This document shows positions 44,789 through 53,755 of a stretch of 64,000 bases of DNA, one piece after another. Numbering within the stretch: the stretch's first letter is position 1; each line of letters starts with the position of its first letter. The notes under the pieces are model-generated. The model was not told where the DNA came from, ran no database searches, and saw only the letters and a list, made by a program, of their open reading frames with translations. Position numbers and translations under genes: made by a program. The stretch is from Acetivibrio thermocellus ATCC 27405 (GTDB taxonomy: Bacteria; Bacillota; Clostridia; Acetivibrionales; Acetivibrionaceae): positions 186,001 to 250,000 of the forward strand of contig NC_009012.1 in assembly GCF_000015865.1 (NCBI RefSeq), read 5' to 3'.

Positions 44789-46588
44789 TTGCTTCCTGGT
44801 TTTGCATTGCTGTCTTCTTTTTTGCTTGTCGGCAACTCATTTGCCGCAAATTGGTACACTTATTACGAGTTATATCCTGATCCGGTTGTGACGGATACCA
44901 GTGCTGTCATTAGATTTAAGCTTACCACGGAAAAAATTGACGATTATATAACAATGCCGGGATATATTTATGAGTTTAGGTATTGGAAGGTTGATGAACC
45001 TTCAAAAGTCAAGAGTGTAAGTATAGGATTGTATGTTAATGAAGTTCAAACAGTAGAGCTCACTGATTTGGAGCCGAACACAGAGTATGAATGTAAGGTT
45101 TGGGGACAAATTTATACTTCGAATAAAGAAGGTACTCCTAAAACTATCACATTTAAGACCCTTCCTAAAAAAGGTGACCTGAACGGAGACGCAAAAATAA
45201 ACAGCACAGACCTTAACATGATGAAACGTTATCTGCTTCAAATGATAGATAGATTTGGTGTAGATGACGAGTCTTGTGCAGATTTGAATGGCGATGGAAA
45301 AATAACCAGCTCAGACTATAACTTGTTAAAAAGATATATTCTTCATTTGATAGACAAATTTCCAATAGGAAATGATGAAACAGATGAAGGTATAAATGAT
45401 GGCTTTAATGATGAAACAGATGAAGATATAAATGATAGCTTTATTGAAGCAAACAGCAAATTTGCATTTGATATTTTCAAACAGATAAGTAAAGACGAGC
45501 AGGGTAAAAATGTGTTCATTTCACCTTTCGGAATTTCAATGGCGTTGTCTATGGTTTATCAGGGAGCGGAATCTGATACCAGGGAAGAAATGGCAAAGGT
45601 TTTGGGCTATGAAGGACTTGATATTGAAGAGGTTAACAAGAGTTATAAGTTATTATTGAAATATTTCAATGAACTTATTGGGAATGTTAAGCTTAAAAAC
45701 AGCAATTCAATTTGGAAAAATTCTTTAAAGGGCGATGTTATTAAAGAAGATTTTATATCCGTTAATAAGGATGTTTTTAATGCATTGGTTGAGACAAGGG
45801 ATTTTTCCGATGAAAGTGTTGTAGATAAAATAAACAACTGGATTTCTGATGCCACAGAAGGGAAAGTAAAGAAAGCGCTCAATGCTGTTAATCCGGATGA
45901 ATTATTATACATTATATCTGCATTATATTTTAATGGAGCGTGGAAAGAAGAGTTTGAGTTTGATATTAACGACACAACCATGAGTACTTTTAAATCCGAA
46001 GACGGAAGCACTGACTATGTTATGATGATGAGAAAAAGCTATAATAATTGGGTGGGAGTGATGGAATTTGGTAAGGGTGATGGATACAGCGCCATCAGAT
46101 TGCCCTATGGTAATGGTGAAATGGCTATGTACTGTATTCTTCCTGACGAAGATATATCAATAAATGATTTTATTCAGAATCTGGATGTATCTCTGTGGAA
46201 TGAAATTAAAAACAGCATAAGGAAAACACTACAGGGATTGATTTGTTTACCTCGTTTTAAAATTGAATATTTCAAGGATGGAAACGGCAGCATAAAGGAA
46301 AGCTTGAAAGCTTTGGGTTTGGAGAAGGTATTCAGCCTGGCTGAAGCTGACTTGACCGGTATGTCTGAAACTAATGCTTATGTTTCTGATGTTTTGCATA
46401 AGGCGGTAGTGGAAGTAAATGAAAAGGGAACAGAGGCATCCTCCTCAGTAGTTGTAATACCGGTTCCGGGTTTTGGAACGAGATCGGAGTTTATTGCAGA
46501 CAGGCCATTTGTATTCATAATTGCGGATGAAAAATATGATACCATACTCTTTATGGGTAAATTAGCAAAAGGTGAGTTGATTAATTAA
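44789..46588 (+). CDS. Cellulosomal dockerin serpin 2, signal peptide frameshifted
   Basis: Paralogue of serpin 1 with the same order: signal peptide, Fn3-like domain, dockerin (GDLNGDAKINSTDLNMMKRY and DLNGDGKITSSDYNLLKRYI), serpin domain and the conserved C-terminal RPFVFIIADEKYDTILFMGK. The expected start, ATG 44772 after AGGGGGG, is out of frame with the rest. A run of four T (44800-44803) stands where serpin 1 has five, a one-base deletion. The open frame begins only at TTG 44789, which has no ribosome binding site. Either the gene is a fresh pseudogene, it is rescued by slippage, or the base is a sequencing error. The hinge EVNEKGTEASSSVVVIP is intact and the reactive loop (VPGFGTRSEF) differs from serpin 1. 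Confidence 0.85.
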   Translation: MLPGFALLSSFLLVGNSFAANWYTYYELYPDPVVTDTSAVIRFKLTTEKIDDYITMPGYIYEFRYWKVDEPSKVKSVSIGLYVNEVQTVELTDLEPNTEYECKVWGQIYTSNKEGTPKTITFKTLPKKGDLNGDAKINSTDLNMMKRYLLQMIDRFGVDDESCADLNGDGKITSSDYNLLKRYILHLIDKFPIGNDETDEGINDGFNDETDEDINDSFIEANSKFAFDIFKQISKDEQGKNVFISPFGISMALSMVYQGAESDTREEMAKVLGYEGLDIEEVNKSYKLLLKYFNELIGNVKLKNSNSIWKNSLKGDVIKEDFISVNKDVFNALVETRDFSDESVVDKINNWISDATEGKVKKALNAVNPDELLYIISALYFNGAWKEEFEFDINDTTMSTFKSEDGSTDYVMMMRKSYNNWVGVMEFGKGDGYSAIRLPYGNGEMAMYCILPDEDISINDFIQNLDVSLWNEIKNSIRKTLQGLICLPRFKIEYFKDGNGSIKESLKALGLEKVFSLAEADLTGMSETNAYVSDVLHKAVVEVNEKGTEASSSVVVIPVPGFGTRSEFIADRPFVFIIADEKYDTILFMGKLAKGELIN

Positions 46589-46624
46589 TATTTGATATCA
46601 GGATTTCTATAATAAAGAACAAAG

Positions 46625-46662
46625 AATCCCCACTTTGTTTTCCCTCTACGTGGGGATTTTTC
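46625..46662 (+). terminator. Terminator after serpin 2
   Basis: AATCCCCAC pairs with GTGGGGATT and is followed by TTTCTTT. Confidence 0.85.
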
Positions 46663-46679
46663 TTTGAATTTTAACTAAA

Positions 46680-46694
46680 TAGCGAAAAAAATTT
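46680..46694. repeat. 15-bp target site duplication, left copy (IS30-family element 2)
   Basis: TAGCGAAAAAAATTT is repeated at 48081-48095. Confidence 0.82.
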
Positions 46695-46768
46695 GGTTCG
46701 TTGTAAAATTAAATGCAACAGTAAAATGAAATAAAAAATTGACAACCATAGTGAGAAATCATGTATGA

Positions 46769-47878
<1,110 letters not shown>

Positions 47879-47913
47879 GCCCTTCATCCAAGATATTTTA
47901 AAGCTCATTTGAG

Positions 47914-47964
47914 GGTAGTCAAGGGTAAAGACTTTGTCTTATCTATCGATAACCCTTGACTACC
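47914..47964. repeat. Long hairpin in the tail of IS30-family element 2
   Basis: GGGTAGTCAAGGGT pairs perfectly with ACCCTTGACTACCC across a loop of about 20 bases. Further out, AGCCCTTC near the transposase stop (47878) matches GAAGGGCT (47993-48000), so the region could form one large structure. It may stop outward transcription. Confidence 0.6.
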
Positions 47965-48080
47965 CTCTGCACTCGCTCAAGATAGTAGTTAAGAAGGGCT
48001 AAAAGATGATGTTGTACTTTAACACCTAAAATTATGGATGATTTCCACTATAGGTGTTGCATTTAATATTGCAATTTACA

Positions 48081-48095
48081 TAGCGAAAAAAATTT
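48081..48095. repeat. 15-bp target site duplication, right copy (IS30-family element 2)
   Basis: Exact repeat of 46680-46694. Confidence 0.82.
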
Positions 48096-48116
48096 TTAAA
48101 TTTTTATAAAATAGTA

Positions 48117-48145
48117 TTGACAAATAAAAAAGTTGTTTGTATAAT
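48117..48145 (+). promoter_or_regulatory. Consensus promoter of the tRNA operon
   Basis: TTGACA (48117-48122) and TATAAT (48140-48145) are separated by 17 bases: a perfect consensus, about 40 bases upstream of the first tRNA. It starts only 37 bases from the right end of the IS. Confidence 0.85.
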
Positions 48146-48187
48146 GAATGAGTCAGTTGGAGGTTTTCAGATTATGTTATACGAACT

Positions 48188-48261
48188 GCGGGTGTAGTTC
48201 AATGGTAGAACATCAGCCTTCCAAGCTGATTGCGAGGGTTCGATTCCCTTCACCCGCTCCA
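48188..48261 (+). tRNA. tRNA-Gly (anticodon TCC)
   Basis: All four stems fold: acceptor GCGGGTG/CACCCGC, D stem GTTC/GAAC, anticodon stem TCAGC/GCTGA with loop CTTCCAA, T stem GAGGG/CCCTT with TTCGATT. CCA is encoded at 48259-48261. Confidence 0.97.
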
Positions 48262-48275
48262 AAAATCTTCTATAT

Positions 48276-48352
<77 letters not shown>

Positions 48353-48354
48353 AG

Positions 48355-48390
48355 AAACCCTAGAGGCGAGAGCCTTCTAGGGTTTTTTCT
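48355..48390 (+). terminator. Terminator of the tRNA operon
   Basis: AAACCCTAGA pairs with TCTAGGGTTT, followed by T residues. Confidence 0.88.
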
Positions 48391-48433
48391 TGAAAAAGAT
48401 TAGAGAATGAAAAATTGACTTAAAATTGAATAA

Positions 48434-48512
48434 AAGGTGATGGAGTTCACCTGAAATGCGTAATGCTGATGACTCCTACAGGAATAATAATACTGTTTCT
48501 GTAGGAGTTTTT
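48434..48512 (+). promoter_or_regulatory. Fluoride riboswitch (crcB motif) with terminator
   Basis: The aptamer shows the conserved order GGTGATGGAGTTCACC, a short linker, then GCTGATGACTCCTACAG. GGTG pairs with CACC, and the loop GGAGT can form the family pseudoknot with ACTCC. The same ACTCCTACAG is the 5' arm of a terminator with CTGTAGGAGTTTTTT. Fluoride binding would hold the pseudoknot, block the terminator and switch on the downstream antiporter gene. Known fluoride riboswitches control crcB/fluc, clcF, eno and Na+/H+ antiporter genes. Confidence 0.93.
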
Positions 48513-48539
48513 TGTTACTTGGGAAGGGAGTAGTGTTTT

Positions 48540-49724
48540 ATGGCTGCGAGTTTAGCAATTATTTTATTATTGGGATTACCGGCAAAACGAATATTTGAAA
48601 AATTAAGATTACCTGGTTTGTTGGGAATGTTGATATTAGGCATTCTTATAGGACCTCATGTTCTTAATCTGCTTCAAACGGATATGCTTCAAATATCTTC
48701 TGATTTAAGAAGTATTGCATTAATAATTATTTTATTAAGAGCAGGACTCGGACTTAACAAGGATGAATTGAAAAGTATTGGAATCCCTGCATTAAAGATG
48801 AGCTGTATTCCTGGATTATTTGAAGGTTTATTTATTGCACTGGCTTCTGTATATTTTCTTGATTTTACATTTGTTCAGGGAGGAATGTTAGGGTTTATTA
48901 TTGCTGCTGTTTCTCCTGCTGTTGTAGTTCCTTTTATGCTTAAGTTAAATGAAAATAAAATTGGTACAAAAAAAGGAGTACCAACTTTGATATTGGCAGG
49001 TGCATCTATTGATGATGTCTTTGCCATTACGGTTTTTAGCGCCTTTTTGGGTTTATATTATGGTTCTGAAATAAATATAGGCATTCAATTATTAAATATT
49101 CCAATCTCGATTTTATTGGGAATTTTGTCTGGAATTCTTGTAGGGTTTTTACTGATAAATATTTTTAAAAAATATAATATCCCGGATACAAAAAAGGTGT
49201 TATTAATACTTGGATTTTCAATATTACTCAATCAGTTGGAAAGTGTATTGAAAACTAAATTACGGATAGCATCCCTGCTTGGAGTTATGGCTATTGGCTT
49301 TATATTGACTGAATATCTTCCTGATACAGGCAAAAAACTTTCTGATAAATTTAATAAGGTGTGGGTATTTGCAGAAATATTGCTGTTTGTATTAGTAGGA
49401 GCAGAGGTAAATGTAAATGTGGCATTAAAAGCAGGTGGAATAGGAATTATATTGATATTGACAGGTTTAATTGGGAGAAGCGTAGGTGTTGCTATTTCTT
49501 TACTAGGCACAGATTTTAATTGGAAAGAAAGGGTGTTTTGTATTATTGCTTATATCCCAAAGGCAACAGTGCAGGCTGCAATGGGTGCAGTGCCGCTGTC
49601 ATTGGGAGTGGAATCAGGAGACATAATCTTGGCGATTGCAGTATTAGCCATATTAATTACTGCACCGTTAGGAGCAATCGGGATTCATTATTCGGCAGAA
49701 AAGTTACTAATAGAGAAACAATAG
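48540..49724 (+). CDS. Cation:proton antiporter under fluoride riboswitch control
   Basis: Integral membrane protein of 394 residues with about 11-12 hydrophobic segments, of the monovalent cation:proton antiporter type (Na_H_Exchanger family). Features are RLPGLLGMLILGILIGPHVL near the start, the conserved acidic region GASIDDVFAITVFSAFLGLY around residue 155, and IAYIPKATVQAAMGAVPL in the last third, where family members also have conserved residues. It begins with ATG 48540 after GGAAGGGAG, 28 bases past the riboswitch terminator. The riboswitch suggests a part in fluoride tolerance or in the cation/pH imbalance that fluoride causes. Confidence 0.88.
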   Translation: MAASLAIILLLGLPAKRIFEKLRLPGLLGMLILGILIGPHVLNLLQTDMLQISSDLRSIALIIILLRAGLGLNKDELKSIGIPALKMSCIPGLFEGLFIALASVYFLDFTFVQGGMLGFIIAAVSPAVVVPFMLKLNENKIGTKKGVPTLILAGASIDDVFAITVFSAFLGLYYGSEINIGIQLLNIPISILLGILSGILVGFLLINIFKKYNIPDTKKVLLILGFSILLNQLESVLKTKLRIASLLGVMAIGFILTEYLPDTGKKLSDKFNKVWVFAEILLFVLVGAEVNVNVALKAGGIGIILILTGLIGRSVGVAISLLGTDFNWKERVFCIIAYIPKATVQAAMGAVPLSLGVESGDIILAIAVLAILITAPLGAIGIHYSAEKLLIEKQ

Positions 49725-49813
49725 TGTAAGTCCCAAAAAAAAAAAACAATATAAAAAATTACGAAAATGTAGTACAATATTAACATGAAATAAGAAGGAG
49801 GATAATAAAAGCA

Positions 49814-50197
49814 ATGAGTAAAAAGGGAATATCGTGTGCATTAATTTCATTGATTTTGGTAATATTTCTTTCAGCAACGGTGTTTGCAGAGGAGACAATT
49901 ACAGCAAAATTAAAAAGCTATACAGCTTATGAGTATCCTTATCTTATGCTGGAACATGTTATGGGACCGGAAAGAACAGTTTACTATGCAATATGTTATA
50001 ATTCTGAAGGACAAGTGGAATATGGCGAAATAATTAGAGAAATAGATGATTTCGTGTTATCAAGAGTATATCTCGACGGTACAAGTGAAGATTTTGAGCC
50101 ACCGCAATTAACGATACAGCAAATCCGGGAGTTTGCAGAAAAATATCCTAAATATGAATATGATATTTGCGATTGGCCTTTAAGTTACATACTGTAA
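49814..50197 (+). CDS. Secreted orphan protein
   Basis: Predicted exported protein of 127 residues. A clear signal peptide (KKGISCALISLILVIFLSAT, cleavage near VFAEE) leads to a mature domain of about 100 residues with a PepSY-like feel in its alternation of strands, but no family was recognised. ATG 49814 follows AAGGAGG. It follows the antiporter by 89 bases and has its own terminator downstream. Function unknown. Confidence 0.65.
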   Translation: MSKKGISCALISLILVIFLSATVFAEETITAKLKSYTAYEYPYLMLEHVMGPERTVYYAICYNSEGQVEYGEIIREIDDFVLSRVYLDGTSEDFEPPQLTIQQIREFAEKYPKYEYDICDWPLSYIL

Positions 50198-50244
50198 TGA
50201 ATAGAACTTTTAGAGAGTACAATTAATAATCTAATTTTGATTTT

Positions 50245-50271
50245 AAGCTATCTATATAGATAGGCTTTTTT
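50245..50271 (+). terminator. Terminator after the secreted orphan gene
   Basis: AAGCTATC pairs with GATAGGCTT (one G-T pair or bulge), followed by TTTTT. Confidence 0.7.
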
Positions 50272-50416
50272 GCCCAAAATACAATTTGTATGTTGTTATT
50301 TATTATAAAACACGTTACATTGCAGTTAAAAAATTGTATTCTATTGATAGAAAGTACAAATTAGGAGACTAAAATTAGTTAACTGTTTAATCAATAAAAT
50401 AACATGAGGAAGTGAA

Positions 50417-50913
50417 ATGGTGAATAATGACGGTATTTTGATAGAGAGGATTTTAAAAGGCGACAATACAGGATTTAATAGAAACAAAGATTTTTTACCC
50501 TGGGTCTTTAAAATCGCTTTCAATTTATATAGAAACTTCTACAAAAAAATAAAAAGAAGTTAAGAGAATTGCGTTTTGAAGATTTGCAAGAGCAACTTCA
50601 TAGAAGCTCTGAGGATAGCTTGTTGTTACTGGAAAAGGCTGGAAGCCTAAAAGAAATTCTGCTGTTTGTGGATGAACTAAAAAAAGATCAAAAGGAGATT
50701 TTTATTTTAAAATACGGCAAAGGGTTTACGTTTAAAACAATTGCTGAAATTACCGGAATATCTGAAATTGAAAAGAGCAATGCGGAATTGAAGAAAAGCG
50801 GATGGATTGAAATACCGGAGATAAAATCCAAAGAAATAGTATACGTAAATAAAAAGGGGAGAACTATTACCCATATGAGAAATAAAATACGACGGTATTA
50901 CTATGCAAGTTGA
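50417..50913 (+). pseudogene. Decayed ECF-type sigma factor gene
   Basis: Two pieces in different frames resemble one ECF sigma factor. The first (50417-50563, 48 codons) starts MVNNDGILIERILKGDNTGF, like region 2 of sigma factors, then jumps to FLPWVFKIAFNLYRNFYKKI, skipping the middle of region 2. The second (from 50569) has ELKKDQKEIFILKYGKGFTF and IAEITGIS, the region 4 helix-turn-helix start. After that the sequence (SGWIEIPEIKSKEIVYVNKK and onward) no longer looks like sigma. An internal deletion, a frameshift and a changed tail indicate a pseudogene. The short downstream ORF could still be translated, but a working sigma factor is unlikely. Confidence 0.6.
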
Positions 50914-50921
50914 TTTTATAA

Positions 50922-50954
50922 GAAATGACCACTCTGCAATGGCAGAGTGGTTAT
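50922..50954. other. Hairpin after the sigma remnant
   Basis: GACCACTCTGC pairs with GCAGAGTGGTT across a short loop. No T run. It may be a remnant terminator. Confidence 0.45.
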
Positions 50955-51014
50955 AATATACAGAGTGGATATATATAGAAGGTCTACTGGATACCTAAGC
51001 TTATAAATATAGCT

Positions 51015-51057
51015 AAAAGGCGTGCAATCTATTTTTAACGATAGACTACACGCCTTT
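51015..51057 (-). terminator. Terminator after glnN
   Basis: On the minus strand AAAGGCGTG pairs with CACGCCTTT, with an inner TCTAT/ATAGA pairing, followed by T residues, 14 bases after the glnN stop. Confidence 0.8.
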
Positions 51058-51070
51058 GTGAGGCTTAATA

Positions 51071-53164
51071 TTAATAAACACTGTAGAGAAGCTCTCCGTA
51101 AGTGGGGAACGGCCAGTATTTTTTGCCGATTTTTGTCTCAAGATTGTCAATTACGCTTCTTAATTCCTGCATATTAATGAAAACTACTTCTCTATAATAT
51201 TTTGCCGTATTTAAAAGACCATCCTGATTTTTAGCCTCGAGAATGGAGTTATCCAATTTCTCAACGTTTTTATAAAGACAAGCGGCTAAATCAGATATAG
51301 TATTAATCAAACTTTCCTCGAGTTTGCAGTTGAATTCACTGCTTATGGCCTTTTTGTTTTTGACAACCTCCGTCAAATCTTTAAGGTACTCAACAACCGC
51401 AGGTATAATACCTCTTTTCGTCATGTCGAGTATCGTGAGGGCTTCAATGTGCAGTACTTTGATATATTCTTCAAGCATTATATTATATCTTGAATGAATC
51501 TCAGACTCTGAAAAGATGTTGTGTTTTGTAAACAGTTTTATATTTTTTTCAGATATTAAATACGGCGCGGCTTCAACAACTGATTTAAGATTTAAAAGCC
51601 CTCTTTTTTCAGATTCTTTTACCCACTCCTCAGAGTAGTTGTTGCCGTTAAATATAATTCTCCTGTGCTTCTTAATCGTTTCTTTAATCAATGCGTTCAA
51701 TTCTGCTCTGAAGTCACCGGCGTTTTCAAGTCTGTCGGCAAACTGGCACAGAGCTTCGGCAACAATAGTATTCAGGACAGTGTTTGCATCGGATATAGAT
51801 GCGCTGGAACCCAACATTCTGAACTCAAATTTATTGCCGGTAAAGGCAAAGGGGGAAGTTCTGTTTCTGTCAGTGTTGTCCTTGGGGAAGTGAGGAAGTA
51901 CGCTTGCACCGATTTCCATCTGAACTTTTTCTTTTTTATTATAACCTGTACCGTTCTCAATGGCTTCGAGAATGGCTGTAAGCTCTTCTCCAAGGAATAC
52001 GGAAATTATTGCAGGAGGTGCTTCGTTTGCTCCAAGTCTGTGGTCGTTTCCGGCACTTGCAATGGATATTCTGAGCAAGTCCTGATATTCATCCACTGCT
52101 TTTATGACAGCACACAAAAACACTAAGAACTGTGCATTGTCATAAGGAGTTTCACCGGGTTCCAAAAGATTTATGCCGGTATCTGTCGAGATAGACCAGT
52201 TGTTGTGTTTACCGCTGCCGTTGACTCCTGCAAAAGGCTTTTCGTGCAGCAGGCAAACAAGGTCATGTTTGTTTGCGATGGTTTTCATAAGTTCCATAAT
52301 CAATTGGTTGTGGTCAGCGGCAATATTAACCGTTGTAAATATCGGAGCCACTTCATGCTGGGCGGGAGCAACTTCATTGTGTTTTGTTTTTGCCAAAACA
52401 CCAAGCTTCCAGAGTTCTTCGTCCAGCTCTTTCATAAAGGCGGAAACTCTTGGCTTTATTGATGCAAAGTAGTGGTCTTCCAACTCCTGGCCTTTTGGAG
52501 GCCTTGCACCGAACAGTGTTCTTCCGCAGTATATCAAATCCGGACGTTTTTGGTATAATTCCTTGTCTATCAGGAAAAATTCCTGCTCGGGACCTACAGT
52601 TGCAGCAACCCTTTTTACATTATCATTTCCGAAAATCTTTAAAATTCTCTTGGCTTGTTTGTCTATTGCTTCCATGGAACGAAGAAGCGGGGTCTTTTTG
52701 TCAAGTGCTTCTCCGCTGTATGAGCAGAATGCTGTCGGAATGCACAGGGTGTTGTCTTTAATAAATGCATAGGAAGTAGGGTCCCACGCAGTATAACCTC
52801 TGGCTTCAAAGGTAGATCTGATTCCTCCGCTGGGAAAGCTTGAAGCATCAGGCTCTCCGCGGACGAGTTCTTTTCCTGAGAATTCCATGATTACGTTTCC
52901 GTCACCGACCGGAGATATAAAGCTGTGATGCTTTTCTGCTGTTACTCCGGTAAGGGGCTGGAACCAATGGGTAAAATGGGTTGCTCCTTTTTCTATGGCC
53001 CATTCTTTCATGGCTGTTGCAACGACGTTGGCAACATCCAGATTTAAGTGTTTCTGCTCGTCCATTGTTCTTTTTAGAGCTTTATATACATCTTTAGGTA
53101 GTCTCTGTTTCATGACTTTATCGTTAAAAACCATACTTCCGAATACATTGGGGATATCTTGCAT
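51071..53164 (-). CDS. glnN: Glutamine synthetase type III
   Basis: ATP-dependent synthesis of glutamine from glutamate and ammonia by the large GSIII type, 697 residues (typical is about 700). Features include the GSIII N-terminal [75 protein letters not shown], the [13 protein letters not shown] catalytic segment and [23 protein letters not shown] 53164 follows AAGGAGG. It is transcribed away from the glutamate synthase operon from a promoter about 255 bases upstream, behind a hairpin/terminator leader and a possible 33-codon ORF. A second, type I synthetase is encoded at 58786. Confidence 0.96.
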   Translation of the reverse strand: MQDIPNVFGSMVFNDKVMKQRLPKDVYKALKRTMDEQKHLNLDVANVVATAMKEWAIEKGATHFTHWFQPLTGVTAEKHHSFISPVGDGNVIMEFSGKELVRGEPDASSFPSGGIRSTFEARGYTAWDPTSYAFIKDNTLCIPTAFCSYSGEALDKKTPLLRSMEAIDKQAKRILKIFGNDNVKRVAATVGPEQEFFLIDKELYQKRPDLIYCGRTLFGARPPKGQELEDHYFASIKPRVSAFMKELDEELWKLGVLAKTKHNEVAPAQHEVAPIFTTVNIAADHNQLIMELMKTIANKHDLVCLLHEKPFAGVNGSGKHNNWSISTDTGINLLEPGETPYDNAQFLVFLCAVIKAVDEYQDLLRISIASAGNDHRLGANEAPPAIISVFLGEELTAILEAIENGTGYNKKEKVQMEIGASVLPHFPKDNTDRNRTSPFAFTGNKFEFRMLGSSASISDANTVLNTIVAEALCQFADRLENAGDFRAELNALIKETIKKHRRIIFNGNNYSEEWVKESEKRGLLNLKSVVEAAPYLISEKNIKLFTKHNIFSESEIHSRYNIMLEEYIKVLHIEALTILDMTKRGIIPAVVEYLKDLTEVVKNKKAISSEFNCKLEESLINTISDLAACLYKNVEKLDNSILEAKNQDGLLNTAKYYREVVFINMQELRSVIDNLETKIGKKYWPFPTYGELLYSVY

Positions 53165-53182
53165 TTTAATTCCTCCTTAAAA

Positions 53183-53284
53183 TTATAATAAACTGACTCC
53201 TTTTTCCCGGCATACGGCGATTGTTTCATAGTCCCAAACGAATACTTTCGCTTCTCCTCTATGAGCTTTAGCAGGAAAAAGCAT
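53183..53284 (-). CDS. 33-codon ORF in the glnN leader
   Basis: Short ORF from ATG 53284 to TAA 53183, ending just before the glnN ribosome binding site. The peptide (MLFPAKAHRGEAKVFVWDYE then TIAVCREKGVSLL) has a protein-like composition, and the frame stays open another 14-15 codons upstream without a stop, but no good ribosome binding site precedes the ATG. It could be a leader peptide, a conserved small protein or chance. Homology was not testable. Confidence 0.35.
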   Translation of the reverse strand: MLFPAKAHRGEAKVFVWDYETIAVCREKGVSLL

Positions 53285-53356
53285 GCAAATTCTGGACTTG
53301 CCGATTCCTCTTACTGTATTAAAGGAAACTCACCGTTTTTATTTTGTCATCCCTTT

Positions 53357-53411
53357 CAAAAAAAATTAAGACGCCAATGAGCTTTTTAAGCCCATAGCGC
53401 CTTTGCTTTAT
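53357..53411 (-). promoter_or_regulatory. glnN leader: AAAGGC hexaloop hairpin overlapping a terminator
   Basis: On the minus strand the predicted transcript begins with a small hairpin AGC-AAAGGC-GCT (53407-53396; outer pairs extend it with one mismatch). The GGC of the loop begins the 5' arm of a terminator, GGCGCTATGGGCT paired with AGCTCATTGGCGTC, followed by TTAATTTTTTTT. The hairpin and terminator cannot form together. The loop and layout match those upstream of the divergent glutamate synthase operon. Control by the ANTAR protein at 60136 is inferred. Confidence 0.7.
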
Positions 53412-53417
53412 ATGTGT

Positions 53418-53446
53418 AGTATAACATCAAAATAATTAAATGTAAA
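53418..53446 (-). promoter_or_regulatory. Promoter of glnN
   Basis: On the minus strand TTTACA (53446-53441), 17 bases, TATACT (53423-53418). The start point would fall just before the hexaloop hairpin. Confidence 0.65.
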
Positions 53447-53582
53447 TACTTTTTTTAAAAAATTGCAAGATTATTTTATTAAAGTTGCAAAAAAATGAAG
53501 AGAAACATTTTAAAAGATGGTATTTTATGCGGCCTGTCTAATGTGACATGAAATTTAAAATAATAAATCCTTCAATTTAATA
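53447..53582. other. Spacer between the divergent glnN and glutamate synthase promoters
   Basis: AT-rich, including runs of A and T. A global nitrogen or carbon regulator site might be here, but none was recognised. Confidence 0.3.
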
Positions 53583-53611
53583 TTGACAGAATTGTTTTTT
53601 TAACGTATTAT
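53583..53611 (+). promoter_or_regulatory. Promoter of the glutamate synthase operon
   Basis: TTGACA (53583-53588), 17 bases, TATTAT (53606-53611), with an overlapping TATAAT three bases further on. The start point would be close to 53618-53620, at the foot of the hexaloop hairpin. Confidence 0.7.
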
Positions 53612-53620
53612 AATAGTACA

Positions 53621-53687
53621 GTGAACAAAGGCGTTCACCAAACAGCAAAAGTATGTACGTGCTTTTGCCGTTGGTGAGCGCTTTTTT
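53621..53687 (+). promoter_or_regulatory. Glutamate synthase leader: AAAGGC hexaloop hairpin overlapping a terminator
   Basis: Hairpin GTGAAC-AAAGGC-GTTCAC (53621-53638) has a six-base loop with A at position 1 and G at position 4, as in RNA targets of ANTAR proteins. Its loop end and 3' arm form the 5' arm of a terminator: GGCGTTCACCAA (53630-53641) pairs with TTGGTGAGCGC (53671-53681), then TTTTTT. A second hairpin, GCAAAAG/CTTTTGC (53645-53668), sits within the terminator loop. Stabilising the first hairpin would prevent termination. Confidence 0.78.
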
Positions 53688-53755
53688 ACATTATAGATAA
53701 TAAAAAATGTATTTTGCAGAATACATGAGATTTATTTATTACAGAGGTGGGTGTT

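Larger units (their letters stand above)
44481..46588 (+). repeat. Serpin duplication unit, copy 2
   Basis: Second copy of 42280-44358, including the upstream region. Dockerin and serpin parts are closely similar. The linker after the dockerin and the reactive loop differ, and a base is missing in the signal peptide. Confidence 0.85.

Noticed and set aside
50401-50417. Sequence AACATGAGGAAGTGAAA, also present at the IS30 target repeat (14456-14472)
   Set aside because: A match of about 17 bases rich in purines is plausible by chance in 64 kb; no IS end or inverted repeat is present at 50401.
53645-53668. Second ANTAR-type hexaloop hairpin in the glutamate synthase leader
   Set aside because: The GCAAAAG/CTTTTGC stem is real, but the apical six-base loop (TGTACG) does not have A at position 1 and G at position 4, so I do not count it as a matching site.
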